In this document: positions 11,107 through 22,736 of the stretch, piece by piece | Numbering within the stretch: position 1 is the stretch's first letter | Layout of the letters: the number at the start of each line of letters is the position of its first letter | DNA from: Mesorhabditis belari | Lineage: Eukaryota; Nematoda; Chromadorea; Rhabditida; Rhabditidae | Reading direction: 5' to 3' | DNA length: 64,000 bases | NCBI GenBank assembly: GCA_958450365.1 | Contig: CAUEEP010000211.1 | Span: 1,083,253 to 1,147,252 of the forward strand | Notes under the pieces: model-generated | What the model saw: the letters and a program-made list of their open reading frames with translations, nothing else | Database searches by the model: none | Told to the model about the DNA's origin: nothing | Made by a program: the position numbers and the translations under genes

Positions 11107-11644
11107 CTCCGAAGAGATGATTCGAAATTCTTTGAAGTGATGCGGGATCAGAATTGCAGAAAATGGAGATGATGACCACCTGATCCACTGTTTCAAGTCA
11201 TTTGGATCGATTTCTTCAGGTTTACATGTTTACCTTATCGATTTAATTATCTGATTTTCTGTTTGTTATAGATGCTCGGATGGAGAAGGAAATCGAAGAT
11301 CTTGAGCCGCTCGCATAAACGGATTTCAAGAACACCGACGAAGCAATGATCAAGAAGTAAATGATGAATTCATTGATTCTGATGTTTCTATTGATTGCGA
11401 TAGTTGAATTGTTCATTTTCTTTGTTATCGCTTGTTGTTACAAATTGAATAAAATTTTAAGAAAAGTTTGATTTTGTCAAAAAAAAACTATCTGAACGAA
11501 TTCGGCTTTAGCAACTTGGAATATCGGTAAGAATTGAATGGTACGCTCTAATAGAATGGCAGGGATAGAGGGGGGAGGAAAAAAATAGAACGGCATGCAA
11601 ATAGGGTATTTACGGTAATTCTTTCTGTTTTTATTTGCATTATA

Positions 11645-11955
11645 TTTGTTAGAATAAACCTTATGCAGTTAAACAAGATAAAAACATCGAGGAAGCGATA
11701 AAAGGACGTTCCTATTGTCATAAAAAGTAACCTTATGCAGTTACACAAGATAAAAACATCGTGGGGGGAAGCGATAACAGGACGAAACGCCTATTGTCAT
11801 AAAAAAGTAACCTTATGCAGTTACACAAGATAAAAACATCGGGGAAGCGATAAAAGGACGTTCCTATTGTTATAAAAAGTAATTATACCAAAAAAACATC
11901 GAGGACGCGATAAAAGGACGTTCCTATTGTCATAAAAAGTAATTATAGCAAAAAA
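11645..11955. repeat. about 70-bp tandem repeat, four units
   Basis: Units contain CAAGATAAAAACATCG, GGAAGCGATAAAAGGACG and TTCCTATTGTCATAAAAAG. Starts lie near 11655, 11725, 11800 and 11885, with the last unit shortened. It is non-coding; the minus-strand ORFs there are repeats of the repeat. Confidence 0.8.
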
Positions 11956-12166
11956 ACTGAAGAAATGATGAATTTTTGCTGAAAAATATGCATTTGTTGT
12001 GATTTGGGGATGAAATGTACACAAAACCATTGAAATAACTCAACAGTCTGTCTTGTGCGAAAAAAATAATGAAATTGCTCAACGTTACAGTGGAAATAGA
12101 AATACTACCGTACCCCAACGCTGTCTGATTCTAAAACGCATCAACGGCCTTCATTTATATGAGAAG

Positions 12167-12218
12167 AATTGCCGGGAGTGGGACAAAAAAGGTCGCATTT
12201 GTCCCACTCCCGAATCGC
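12167..12218. mobile_element. 40-bp palindromic insertion with short target duplication
   Basis: The palindrome at 12173-12212 has arms CGGGAGTGGGACAAA and its exact complement, around a 10-base loop. It is flanked by AATTGC (12167-12172) and AATCGC (12213-12218). The same host sequence in other copies of the array reads AAGAATTGCGAAC with nothing inserted (for example near 26285 and 36232). This is a minimal foldback insertion. Confidence 0.7.
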
Positions 12219-12261
12219 AACTTTTTCATTCTCGTGTAGATTTTGTTGTTTTACCGCTTTC

Positions 12262-12892
12262 GGTACTAAGGCAGTTGGCGGGGCACCTAAAATTTTCTCA
12301 AATTTAGTTTTTCTAGGGTAATTGATGACGCTGTTCATGAAAAACATTTTTAAGCTATTCTTTTTCATTTACTTTTACGTAGGCGCCATATATATATTTA
12401 CCTAGGCTTTGGCTTCGCACCTTTACCGTGCCGAAGGCTCTCGTGTGACTGCAGCACCTCAGAACGCGATGGTCGCTAAGAAAGCCGGAAGATAGCGGCC
12501 TTGGTGTGTAAGTCGCGCCGATCGATGTTGGCCGTTAGGCTCACACAAAGCCCGCTACCTTCAGGCTTCTAGCGGACGGCGCAAATGCGACACAGATTAA
12601 GTAAATAGAAGCGAATAAAGTAAATGCTGCAGTCATGTCACAAGGGCGCCTTCGGCGCGGTAGAGGTACAGGTACAGAGCCAAAGCATAAGTAAATAGGC
12701 TTTGACTTTGGCGCTGGCGACTATGTAAAAGTACGTGGAGTGGGGAAGTGAACTTAATATTTAGGAAAATGCATGTTTTTAATTGAAAACATAACTTTAA
12801 AATATTTTTTTTCGTGAATAGCGCCATCAATTGCCCTAGAAAAACTACATTTAAGAAAATTTTGAGTCCTCTTCCCCAACTGCCTTAGTACC
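12262..12892. mobile_element. 631-bp hAT-like MITE with long inverted ends
   Basis: The ends are GGTACTAAGGCAGTTGG and its complement, and inverted similarity continues for more than 100 bp each side (TAGTTTTTCTAGGG and AATTGATGxCGCT). It is flanked by CCGCTTTC (12254-12261) and GCGCTTTC (12893-12900), an 8-bp target duplication with one mismatch. The host sequence AGCGCTTTCTG is uninterrupted in the other array copies. A GC-rich core (about 12375-12740) has its own inverted arms, GGCTTTGGCTTC and GTGCCGAAGGC against their complements, suggesting a nested element. It has no transposase ORF. Confidence 0.85.
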
Positions 12893-12953
12893 GCGCTTTC
12901 TGCTTTGTCATTTTGGTACATTAACGCTTTTATATTTACAGGCAACGAGGCAA

Positions 12954-15900
12954 TGGAGTGGAGCAATCGAGTCAGCGAATCGAAGTTGCGCCCTGTGGTT
13001 GCGAGGAGAGCGTGCAGTTGCGACATGTAAGTTTGTGATTTTGGTCGTTTTTGGCAAAATTAGGATACCCGAAGTACTATAGAAGCTTGTCTAATATAAT
13101 ATTCTAATGTCTTGGTTGAAAAGCTTAGCCGAATTGATGATGTCATCTGTTAGATAGATAGTAAAATTCTTAAGCTTTATTTAATATAAAACTTTTTAGA
13201 GAAACAACTCACTACAAGAACAGCTCCAATATCTCACAGATGTCGTTGGCACCCGAACGAAGATCTTCGTCAAAAGAATGATCATTTGAGGCTGATAGCA
13301 AGAAGTTACGACGGGACGTTGAAGTAATCTTTAACATTTATGGTTCAACGGAGAATATTGTAAAGAAAAGGACTGCAAGCTAAGTTTGTTTCATTTAGAT
13401 TCTGAAGGGAGGTCATCAACTTCACGCCGATGTCATGAACAACGCCTTGATCTATTCCTCGGACGCTATTTGGGAAGGATGAGCCAACAGGGAAAAAAGT
13501 GAGAGTGTTGAGAATAATTGTTGGTGTAAAGGGAGTTAGGTATGATCGATAGAAATTAAAGCTGGATTTTTAAACGTGACCGTTCACTCGCGCTAATCTT
13601 GAATAACTCAAGTGTAATAGCAAGACATGTAAGATGTATGGGTTAGACAGGCCCAGTCCCCTTGCGCCAAGTTGATATGAGAACATATAGGGTTTATAAG
13701 TCGTAAAAGCATTGTTAAACTTTTTAGAACGGGATGTAACTTATTTCTTTTAGGAAATGTCTGGTGCTGATGTTCAAACTGAAGACTTCGGACATCTCGA
13801 GGATGGATGCACTGTGTGTACAACCATTGAGGTAAAGGTATTTTCATTTTCTCTATATATCATACGATTATGAATCACTAAACGGTAAAATTAAAAACCA
13901 ACTTTAGGCGATTGGAGCACATTGTCAACAACTCCTGGATGAGCAGACCGCAATGGAAAAAGAGCTGGGGGTAAACGCTTTAAGTATTGCTTTTAAAAGT
14001 TTTTCTTTTAGTCAGCTACACGAAAGATTGCGATGTTTGTTGAACGTTTAGAAATGGAATTGGCGGCTAAGCAGGTATTTTCATTTTCTCTATATATCAA
14101 TGGCGATTATGAATCACTAAACTGTAAAATTAAAAACCAACTTTAGGCGATTGAAGCACATTGTCAACAACTCCTGGATGAGCAGGCCGGAATGGAAAAG
14201 AGCTGAGAGTAAACGCTTTCGGTATTGCTTTTAAAAGTTTTTCAGTCAGCTACACGAAAGATTGCGATGTTTGTTGAACGGTTAGAAATAGAATTGGAGG
14301 CTAAACAGGTAATGGACTTGAATAAGTGAACCTCAATGGAATACTTTAGGCTCTTCAAGCTGATTACGACCGTGTCAAGGCTGATCAAGAACAGGTTTGC
14401 GCCGTTTTCTTATTGACAAAATTTTTTTTTCTTATGGAGTATCGCTGGGATAATTGCATGACCACTGGGGTAAAAACTATTATCTATGCGGTAAACACTG
14501 GTAAAATACCTCTTGTTGTTTGCTCATCGTTTTTCTTTAAGGCATCCTTGCCGACGTGTGAACCTAAATTTATCAAATTAATCATTTTAAAACAACAAAA
14601 AACAAACAAAAATTACACAAAAAAATTAGACTGAATTTCATGAATAAAAAGTCAAGAGCTTCTTTTTTGACCCCAGAACTTGACACTATCAACGAGAAGC
14701 TGGCCGAATGGTGCGACGCCAGCTAGAACACAAAGCTTCCAAAGTCCCTTGGCAACAGACGATTGCATCATATGGTCATGAATGCCGTTTCTCTTTCGAT
14801 TCATATCCTTGTTTGCGTATTCATATCCAAAACGTTCAATTGTTTGCGTGTGAATCGTTGCATCAGGCGCGACAAAATTTGTGCTGTGATTAACTCACGA
14901 CCATGAATAATCCGGGTCGTTTGCAAGTTGTCGAGAAGCTCTCCACCCATCGGAAACTAGACAGTTCCTGGTTTGATATGCTGCCTAATTGCAGCCAAAA
15001 GTGTCTTAGCTGTTCTATCCGGTACCACAAAGCAAAAGATTCTCAAGCGTAAATACAGTGATCACACTCCCACCTTGTGCTCGAATTCCCATAGTGTCCA
15101 CATCCACAAATCATCTTTTGAATGATGTTTTTCTCAAGGGAAAAGTTGATCATTCCTCTTTCATTCAGTTCACAGATATCAGGAAAGCGTAACAAGGTCG
15201 TGCTGTTGAATTCGACATTCTTCCGAGCCTAAAAGAAAAAAATTAGTGAAAAGTCATAAATAACGTAATAAAACGTAACAAACAGCGCAACAAAAGTAAT
15301 TAATAAGGACCGGAAAGAATGCGACAAACAGCCACTGCAAATTTAAAAGCAACATATTCAATTTGTTTGCTGAATATTCTTACACATCTGATAGTAATCT
15401 TCCTCAGCTATAATGAAATTACCCCAGCGATACTCCACAAGCATCAATTTTTTGTTTAGTTCCTTCTCGAATTCGAAGAACTTGTGGATCCTTTATCGAA
15501 AAGCTGTTGAGGTTTTTGATACTTATGCATATCGATATATCTTTCATTTAGCAAAATGAGAAGCTTCGCGATGGAAATGGAAAATCAAGGGCTGGTCACG
15601 TTAGGGAGCAGTGGAGCTTTGGATCAAGCGTTTCGATCGGATTTCGATTCGGTAATTTTTAATATCTTTGAGCTAAATGTCGAGGTTTGGTACATAGTTA
15701 TAGGTACATACTAGGTACAATTGACGAATTGTTATTGTTTTTGATATCACCTATCTTTTAGCTCGAAGAAGCTATTGCGAGGACAAAACGATTTCGACCA
15801 AAGGATCGTCAATGTTCTGAAGAAGCAAGGGCCAGGGGTTGGTTGATTCATCACAGTTAAAAACGAGTACAATTGTTAAAAGCAATCCCTTTAGGACTTC

Positions 15901-16034
15901 AGGATGCTTCAAGCCTCTTCTGGTGGGCTTCTTGGTAATCGTCATAGTCTTCTTCGCCACGCTCCCTTCCGTTTCCGTCTCCATCGACTCAACCAACCCA
16001 AATACACTTTATGATCGACATCACTACGCCTGAA
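12954..16034 (+). pseudogene. coiled-coil tail-anchored gene, copy U1 (pseudogene)
   Basis: All exon positions of the family can be recognised, but the frame is broken. The first exon has two single-base insertions relative to the consensus MSGAIESRIEVGPCGCEES. Exons 2 and 3 are fused out of frame near 13255, and the exon with ILKG ends early at a TGA near 13480. Around 13910-14330 the pair of exons 6 and 7 is present twice in tandem, so partial unequal exchange has occurred. The last exon (about 15895-16034) still encodes GCFKPLLVGFLVIVIVFF and ends DRHHYA. The anchor exon remains good, so part of the locus could be expressed, but the full protein cannot be. Confidence 0.75.
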
Positions 16035-16429
16035 ATTTCCTTCCGTTCTAGATTTTTGGTCTTTGGCTCCATCGTTCGTGCATATATCTCGATCTATCCA
16101 TTCTTTGTTTTCCGTTTTCCAAAAATTATTTTAGCATTCAATGCCTGTTTTACTCCGTTTTCGACCGCATTAAGGCACAAAGTGCCAAAAATGTATATTC
16201 ACTTCAAAATTTTATTAAAAAGCAAATGGAAATTGATAACTTTGATGCATAAAAGTATAAGACTTTATCGATGTAAAAGAATACGCATTTCAAGAATCAC
16301 AATTCGTTTAAAACCGGAAATAGAGGCAAGCTTGTCGGAAAATCGATATCTTTTGGGGCAGTGGGAAGAGATAAAGGATAAAATTACAAAAACAAAGCTG
16401 ACAAACTGAAAAAAGTCAAGTCTATTGTG

Positions 16430-16545
16430 CTGTTGATCTACTTGAGTTCCCTCAACTGTCTTTTTGTTGGACAATCATTGAACATGTGTAAACTGCCCGC
16501 ATTTGGAGATCTCCTTTCGGAGTAAGCACGAATGAGAAAATCTGG
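16430..16545 (-). pseudogene. calpain relic, last domain III exon only (P2)
   Basis: This short minus-strand piece matches the 3-prime end of the calpain last exon, including the VDQQHN-coding end and the CTCATTCGTGCTTACTC block. It lies about 400 bp after the U1 stop, in the position calpain holds in other units. Sequence beyond about 16545 is unrelated. Confidence 0.65.
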
Positions 16546-16559
16546 CTCGAGTCTGAGGT

Positions 16560-17340
16560 TTTTGGAATTAACAAGTTTTTGAAAAGTTCAAGATGTTTAT
16601 AGTTTTTTAAAAAGTATTTTGAGTTTCTAAAAGGTTTTTGATCATGAATCTGTTAAAGTGATCAAAGAAGAACCATCAACAACACATAGTAACGGCTGAA
16701 CACCTCAGAGAAACTTGGCTACTAAACAACGGGAAAACAAGACTAATCTCGTTCAAAAGACTTTGAAAAACGGCAATCTGATAAGTGCACGTCTATAAAT
16801 GTAAGATCGAAGGCTGTCTTGAGTAGCTTCATGCAGGTGCTTGACGGATGCTTTCAAAGCTCCACAGACAGCTTCCACACCGTGCGTATGGACCGAACGA
16901 TCTTTAGGATTCACAAAGTAACGTAAATGAAAGTGTATTCACTATGTTTTGTTTTTTTTTATTTACCTATTTTATTCTTTTATTTACTTAAATTTAAAAT
17001 TGAAACTAACAGCGACAAAAAGAAGAATCATCAACACCGGAATTGGCCTAAAGACCTTGAGTTCCGCATCAAAAGGAAGCAAACTAGCAGCGTCACGGCA
17101 AAAAAAAATTCGGTCTTTTTGTTTTCCTCTTTCAATTATTCATTTATCCCAAACACTGACTGGTATTGCCGCTTCAACATTCGTCCTCTATTATATTTTG
17201 TTTTGCTTTAAAATTCATCTATCTCAACAATTTTCAATTTTCCCCTGCCCTCCTAGCTGTTGTTGGCTCATCGTTCGAAGAAACCAATTTTCACAAAGCC
17301 AAAAATGAAGCCGATTTTACAAGAATTGCCTTTGAAGAAT
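16560..17340. other. spacer between U1 and U2
   Basis: I see no gene that I can support here. Two overlapping ORFs at 16927-17308 are low-complexity and have no paralogue in the array. The stretch separates the calpain relic P2 from a 30-bp tandem repeat. Confidence 0.4.
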
Positions 17341-17349
17341 TCTAATAGA

Positions 17350-17595
17350 CTTTGTGGATTTCGGAGAGCTTCGACTTCCTTCTTCCTTTCGGAGAGCTTC
17401 GACTTTCTTCCTTCCTTTCGGAGAGCTTCGACTTTCTTCCTTCTTCCTTTCGGAGAGCTCGACTTTCTTCCTTCTTCCTCGGAGAGCTTCGATCTTCCCC
17501 GGCTCGACTTTCTTCCTTCTTCCTTTCGGAGAGCTTCGACTTTCTTCCTTCTTCCTTTCGGAGAGCTTCGACTTTCTTCCTTCTTTTCTTCCTGT
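17350..17595. repeat. about 30-bp minisatellite (TTTCGGAGAGCTTCGACTTTC)
   Basis: The unit contains GGAGAGCTTCGAC and CTTCCTTCTTCC, repeated about eight times with length variation. Several ORFs on both strands arise only because the unit lacks stops. I treat them as artefacts. Confidence 0.85.
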
Positions 17596-17930
17596 TTAGC
17601 ATTGTAGGTCGACCGGATATGAAGATACGTTTGAATGCAAGATCGAGAACGCTTCACAATTGCTACTTCACTCCATCGAAGTGTGTGCAACACATTGACC
17701 TAGGAGTATTACGGTAGGAAGATTTCTTTGTTGAAAATTTGCTACATGTTACGTGGAAATGGAAAGACTACCGTACCCTAACGCTGTCTGCTTCTAAAAC
17801 GCATCAACGGCCTTCATTTAAATGAGAAGAATTGCCAACTTTTCCATTCTCGTGTAGATTTTGTTGTGTTAGTGCTTTCTGATTTCTCATTTGTTACATT
17901 CACGCTTTTATATTTACAGGCAACGGGGCA

Positions 17931-20501
17931 ATGAGTGGAGCAATCGGGTCGCGAATCGAAGTTGGGCCCTGTTGTTGCGAGGAGAGCATGCAGTTGCGGC
18001 ATGTGAGTTTATGGTTTTTGGTCGTTTCTGGCAAATTAGACACCCTAAGTACTATAGAAGTTTTTATAATATGTCTTGGTTGAAAAGCTTAGCTAATATC
18101 TTGCAATGGTGCTTGCTTCAAAAGCAGAACAAATTATGACGAGTTGTTGCAAAGTTAGTTTTTGATCAACTTAAATGCTTGGCGGCTTCAAAGGTTTCAT
18201 TGTTAGTTTGCCAAGTTTGGCTGTCTAATCATCAAATGTTTGACCTTTTCGATCCGTAGAATTTAGAAATATTCGTGTTGACGATGTAATCTGTTACATA
18301 GATAGTAAAATTCTATCTAGCAATTGGGGTTGGGGATCTATATTTTTGATTTCTTTACTTTTCGGTTTAGGTGAGTCGTTACGTAGCTGGTGAATCAGCA
18401 AGGAAAACTATACCTGTCCCCGATCAGGTCTCCGGGTGCAAGGAAGGCTGGAGCTGGGTGAATCTTGCTATAGCCCGTGCCCGTCAGGACTCGGGGTGTG
18501 CTGAACCATGGCTTAGAAAAATAGAAGTTTAATTTTCAACGTGTCGAAATGTCGGTTTTTCAGTTGAGAATCTATGGTATAACTGTCAAATTGGTGCACA
18601 GTGCCCTAGATTACTCTGAAATGTGAAGAAATCAAAAATATGGGTCCCCCAACCCAAAAAGTATCAAAAGTATTATTTAAGCTAAAACTTTTTAGAGAAA
18701 CAACTCACTACAAGAACAGCTCCAATATCTCACGGATGTCGTTGGCAAGGATGAGACTGAGGTAAACTTTGCACATAGTAAAACCTTTAAAAATTTTTTT
18801 AGGGTGATCACATGTCTTTGATGGAACAAAACGAAGATCTTCGTCAAAAGAATTATCATCTGGATGCTGATAACAAGAAGTTACGACAGGATGTTGAAGT
18901 AATCTTTAGCATTTATAGTTCAACTGAGAATATTTTAAAGAAAGGACTGCAAGTTTGTTTCATTTAGATTCTGAAGGGAAGTCATCAACTTCACACGGAT
19001 ATGAAGAACCCCTTGATCTACTCGTCGGAGCCATTTGGGAAGGATGAGCCAACCGAGAAGAAAGTGGGAGTGATTCACAATGCTTTTGGGCAAAACATGT
19101 AAGAAATCATAGTTAGACAGGGCCCAAGTCCCCTTGCACCAAGTTGATATGAGAACATTTAGATTTTATAAGTCATTAAAGCATCGTTAAACTTTTTAAA
19201 ACGGATGTAACTTATTTCTTTTAGGATATGTCTGACGCTGAAGTTCAAACTGAAGACTTCAGACATCTCCAGGATGGACACGCTGTGTGTACAACTATCA
19301 AGGTAAAAAGGTATTGTCATTTTCTCTATATATCATACGATTATGAATCACTAAACTGTAAAATTAAAAAAAACCAACTTTAGATGATTGAAGCACTTTA
19401 TCAAGAAGTCAAGAATAAACAGGTCGCAATGGAAAAAGACCTTTGGAGTAAACGCTTTAAGTATTGCTTTTAAAAGTTTTTCTTTTAGTCAGCTGCACAA
19501 AAGATTGCGATGGTTGTTGAACGGTTAGAAATAGAATTGGCGGCTAAGCAGGTATTTTCATTTTCTCTATATATCAACGGCGATTATGAATCACTAAACT
19601 GTAAAATTAAAAACCCACTTTAGGTGTTTGAAGCATTGTCAACAACTCCTGGATGAGCAGGCCACAATGGAAAAAGAGCTGGGGTAAACGCTTTAAGTAT
19701 TGCTTTTAAAAGTTTTTCTTTTAGTCAACTACACAAAAACGGCGAGGGTTTTTGAACGCTTAGAAATAGAATTGGCGGCTAAGCAGGTAATGGACTTGAA
19801 TAAGTGAACCTCAATGGAAGACTTCAGGCTCTTCAAGCTGATTACGACCGTGTCAAGGCTGATCAAGACCGTGTCAAGGCTGATCAACAAAAGGTTTGCG
19901 CCGTTTTCTTATTGATTAAATTTTGGTTTAGTTCCTTCTCCGGCAAGAACGCGACCAGCAAGAATTCGAAGAACTTCTGGATCTTTGTCAAAGCTGTTGA
20001 GGTTGTTGATACTTATGGATATCGATATTTCTTTCATTTAGCAAAATGAGAAGCTCCGCGATGAAATGAAACATCAAAGGCTGGTCACGTTTGGGACTAA
20101 TGCAGTTTCGGATCAAACGTGTTCATCGCTTGCGCATTCGGTAACTAATGTTTTTAAGCTGAATGTTTGATATTTGTTACATAGTTATGGGGTACAATTG
20201 ACAATTGTTATTGCTTTCGATATCACCTTTGTTTTAGCTCTCAGAAGCGATTGGGAAACAAAACGAGGTTGGCCAAATGATCGTTAATGTTCAGACGAAG
20301 CAAAAACCAGGGTTGTTAATTCATCACAATTAAAAACGAGAATATTGTTAATACAATTTCTTTAGCACTAGCGGATGCTTCAAGCCTCTTCTGGTGGGCT
20401 TCTTGGTGACCGTCACCATCGTCTTCCTCGTCTCGCTCGTTTCCATCTCCATCGACTCAACCGACCCAAATGCGCTTTATGATCGACATCACTACATCTA
20501 A
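17931..20501 (+). pseudogene. coiled-coil tail-anchored gene, copy U2 (frameshifted)
   Basis: Exons at 17931-18002, 18696-18761, 18803-18898, 18968-19063 and 19225-19302 are in frame, with phase-0 junctions. They give a Cys-rich start (VGPCCCEE), then coiled-coil-like segments (SLQEQLQYLTDVV, MEQNEDLRQKNYHLD, DNKKLRQDVE). Exon 6 (from 19384) ends GACCTTTGGA before its donor, one base longer than the consensus GAGCTGGGG, which breaks the frame. A further copy of exons 6-7 follows (19624-19787). Downstream exons, including LQADYDRVKADQ with a local DRVKADQ duplication, and the anchor exon (about 20368-20501, GCFKPLLVGFLVTVTIVF, ending DRHHYI) are well preserved. Alternative splicing around exon 6 could rescue it. 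Confidence 0.7.
18313..18665. mobile_element. hAT-like MITE in intron 1 of U2
   Basis: The ends are GGGGTTGGGGATCTATATTT and the complement of AAATATGGGTCCCCCAACCC, just before the segment AAAAGTATTATTTAAGC that precedes exon 2. U6 carries an insertion at the same site with related termini. The middle holds a GC-rich foldback (about 18370-18520). Confidence 0.7.
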
Positions 20502-20740
20502 AATTTGCTTCCGTTATAGATTTTTGGTCTTTCGCTCCATTTATTTGTTTTTATGTTACGAATTTTTTTTAGCATTTAATGCCAATTAAATGACCTATTT
20601 TTACTCGGTCTTAGACTGTCATGTTACTAATTTAAAATTTTTTGTTTTATGATTTCTTTGAAATGTTGAATAATCATATATGGTGATGAAATCATGGAAA
20701 GAGATCCGAAAGAAAGATTGTTTTAAATTTGCGGGCCAGC

Positions 20741-21265
20741 TTACCGTGCAATTTCCATCGCCTTCAACCCCGTTCTTTGCGTTCGTGAGCGACAATTGGA
20801 ATTGTGGATTCTTCGGGAAGGTGGCTAAAAGAATGAATTCCTATTCGATAGGTCGCTCACCAAAACTCCCCATCCGCATTAAAAGCCACTTGTAGCTTCG
20901 GCTTCTCCGTTTAGTTCACCGAATTTCACGAAGAATTGTTGTACGACCATACGCTGTTCATTCCTGGAAATGAATTGGAATCGAACAGCAGTGATGCTGT
21001 ACGCGTGTCCCATGATTAACGCGTTTCTCAGCTGGTTCTCAAAGCTGTTTGGATCGGCCTGAAAAGAGAATCTTACTATTTGTTAATTCAGTAATTCACT
21101 ATTTGCTAGCTCAAAGTCTATTCGATTTTACTTTTGCATCAAACTCACATCAATACTTGCACAGAAGAAAGAGCCCATTTGAAAGCCGCGAACAATCATA
21201 GCCATCAACGTGTTCTTGTCGGTTTTTCGCAAATCGAAATGCTCAGTTAGACCAGAAGTATTTTC
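20741..21265 (-). pseudogene. calpain relic with internal deletions (P3)
   Basis: On the minus strand the order is the exon with [20 protein letters not shown] (about 21149-21263), the His-motif exon GHAYSITAV (20988-21060), then directly the exon with SDNSxxWNSV (about 20851-20972), then the NPQFQLS exon (20741-20833). The NPWG exon (catalytic Asn) and the exons between are missing, so it cannot encode an active protease. It follows the U2 stop convergently. Confidence 0.8.
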
Positions 21266-21479
21266 GGATACTAATCTAACCATGAAACCAAAATTGATTT
21301 TGAATCCAAATTCCAAACGTGTACTTTCAAAAGTAGAGTGTGCTTCTCTCAAATCATGTTTTTTAAAAATTGCTAAACTACCGTAATCCAACGTAATCCA
21401 ATCGTAAAGTAGAAAGTTATTTTCATTTTCAAAAGTCAAAACGAAGTGTAACTATCGCTTTTTTATCTCTATTTTTTTG

Positions 21480-22440
21480 CGAACAGGATTTGATATTAAT
21501 CTTTAGATAATCTCGAAAAGCATAGCATATATAGAAAATGAGTAACGGCTCAATGAATACGGGGAAAATTTTATTGAAAGTAGACTTTTACTCGTCACTT
21601 TTTTTAGGACCCAGGAACTCCAAGTAGAACTCCCAGAACTCCGAGTAGAACTCCCTGTAGAACTCCCACCAAGTTTTCCATCTCTGCGATGGTAAACTCA
21701 TAATCAAACACAGAAAGAATGAAAAATTTATTGCCAAATGTGATCTATGTGCAAAAGAATGCACACCTCTTTACTCTAACGGCAACGACTTCAACGAGAA
21801 ACCATTCGAGAGTAGTTTTCTTTTTTCTTTATTATTGCAAATACTCAAATCAAGATAAGGATTCTAAGGCATGGAAAGAGGCTGAAAGTAATGTAAAGTA
21901 ATCGTAAAATCTAATCGTAAAAGCGTTGAAGCGAGCATGTATGAACGAAGAAACGCCGCAGACGCAAATGTCTAAAAATTTTTAGTTCGAAAAGTATTCT
22001 GTCGATTTCTTTTATTTAAAAAGAACGACAGCATTTGCATTAGCCGAAACGAATATTTCCATTGATCAACTAAAGCGTAGTAAGCGATGCGGAGCTTGGC
22101 TCGAATCACAGAATGTGCCTTTGTAGCGCTTAGAAATGCTGCCTAATGATTAGAAAAAGCCAATCATACCGATGAATCATGGACGATCTTTGCAAAGTAC
22201 CAGGTACTAGACGCCTATAGATTAGGTGATAAAACGTTTTTGTTGCAAACGGTGCTAAAGCAAATATACTCATGCAGCCATTAATTTGAATCTACCAAGG
22301 TACAAGCGATCATAACTTAGATCTCTCATTTACCATTAGAATATTTTGTTTTGCTCATTTGTTTCACAATATGGTGAAAGGCTTTAAAGATGAGGCTGAA
22401 GTTTCGATAATTGTAGAAAAAGCTGTCCATTGAAGAAATA
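21480..22440. other. spacer without a gene
   Basis: No supported gene is present. A small direct repeat of GAACTCC units (AACTCCxAGTAGAACTCCC) lies at 21608-21675. ORFs here are short and have no paralogue. Confidence 0.4.
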
Positions 22441-22736
22441 TTTCATTTCAAACAACGTACCAAGTCATGCCCACCAATCCAATATCAATTCCCATTTGCT
22501 TTTTAATAAAATTTTGAAGTGAATAGAGATAATTTTTGGCACTAGTGCCTAAGCTCCAACTTTTATTAAAAATTCCAATGAAACACTTGAAACGTTTCAA
22601 ACGTTTGAAACATTTCAAAATTACAAAGATACAAATTCTATAACCGAGTAAAACAGAAAAACAGAGTAAAAACCGAATCGTCATTGAATGCTAAAATATG
22701 CAGCGAAAAACCAAAAATCTAGAACGGAAACAAATT

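Noticed and set aside
12400..12560. GC-rich block as a structural RNA (rRNA or tRNA) gene
   Set aside because: No rRNA or tRNA signature; the block is symmetric within a MITE and related to other MITE cores.
17260..17717. Long overlapping ORFs rich in Ser/Phe or Arg/Lys/Ser
   Set aside because: They come from a 30-bp minisatellite lacking stop codons in several frames.
18360..18500. GC-rich structured RNA, such as a riboswitch or ribozyme
   Set aside because: It is the foldback core of a MITE and is rearranged in U6; no conserved catalytic motif was found.
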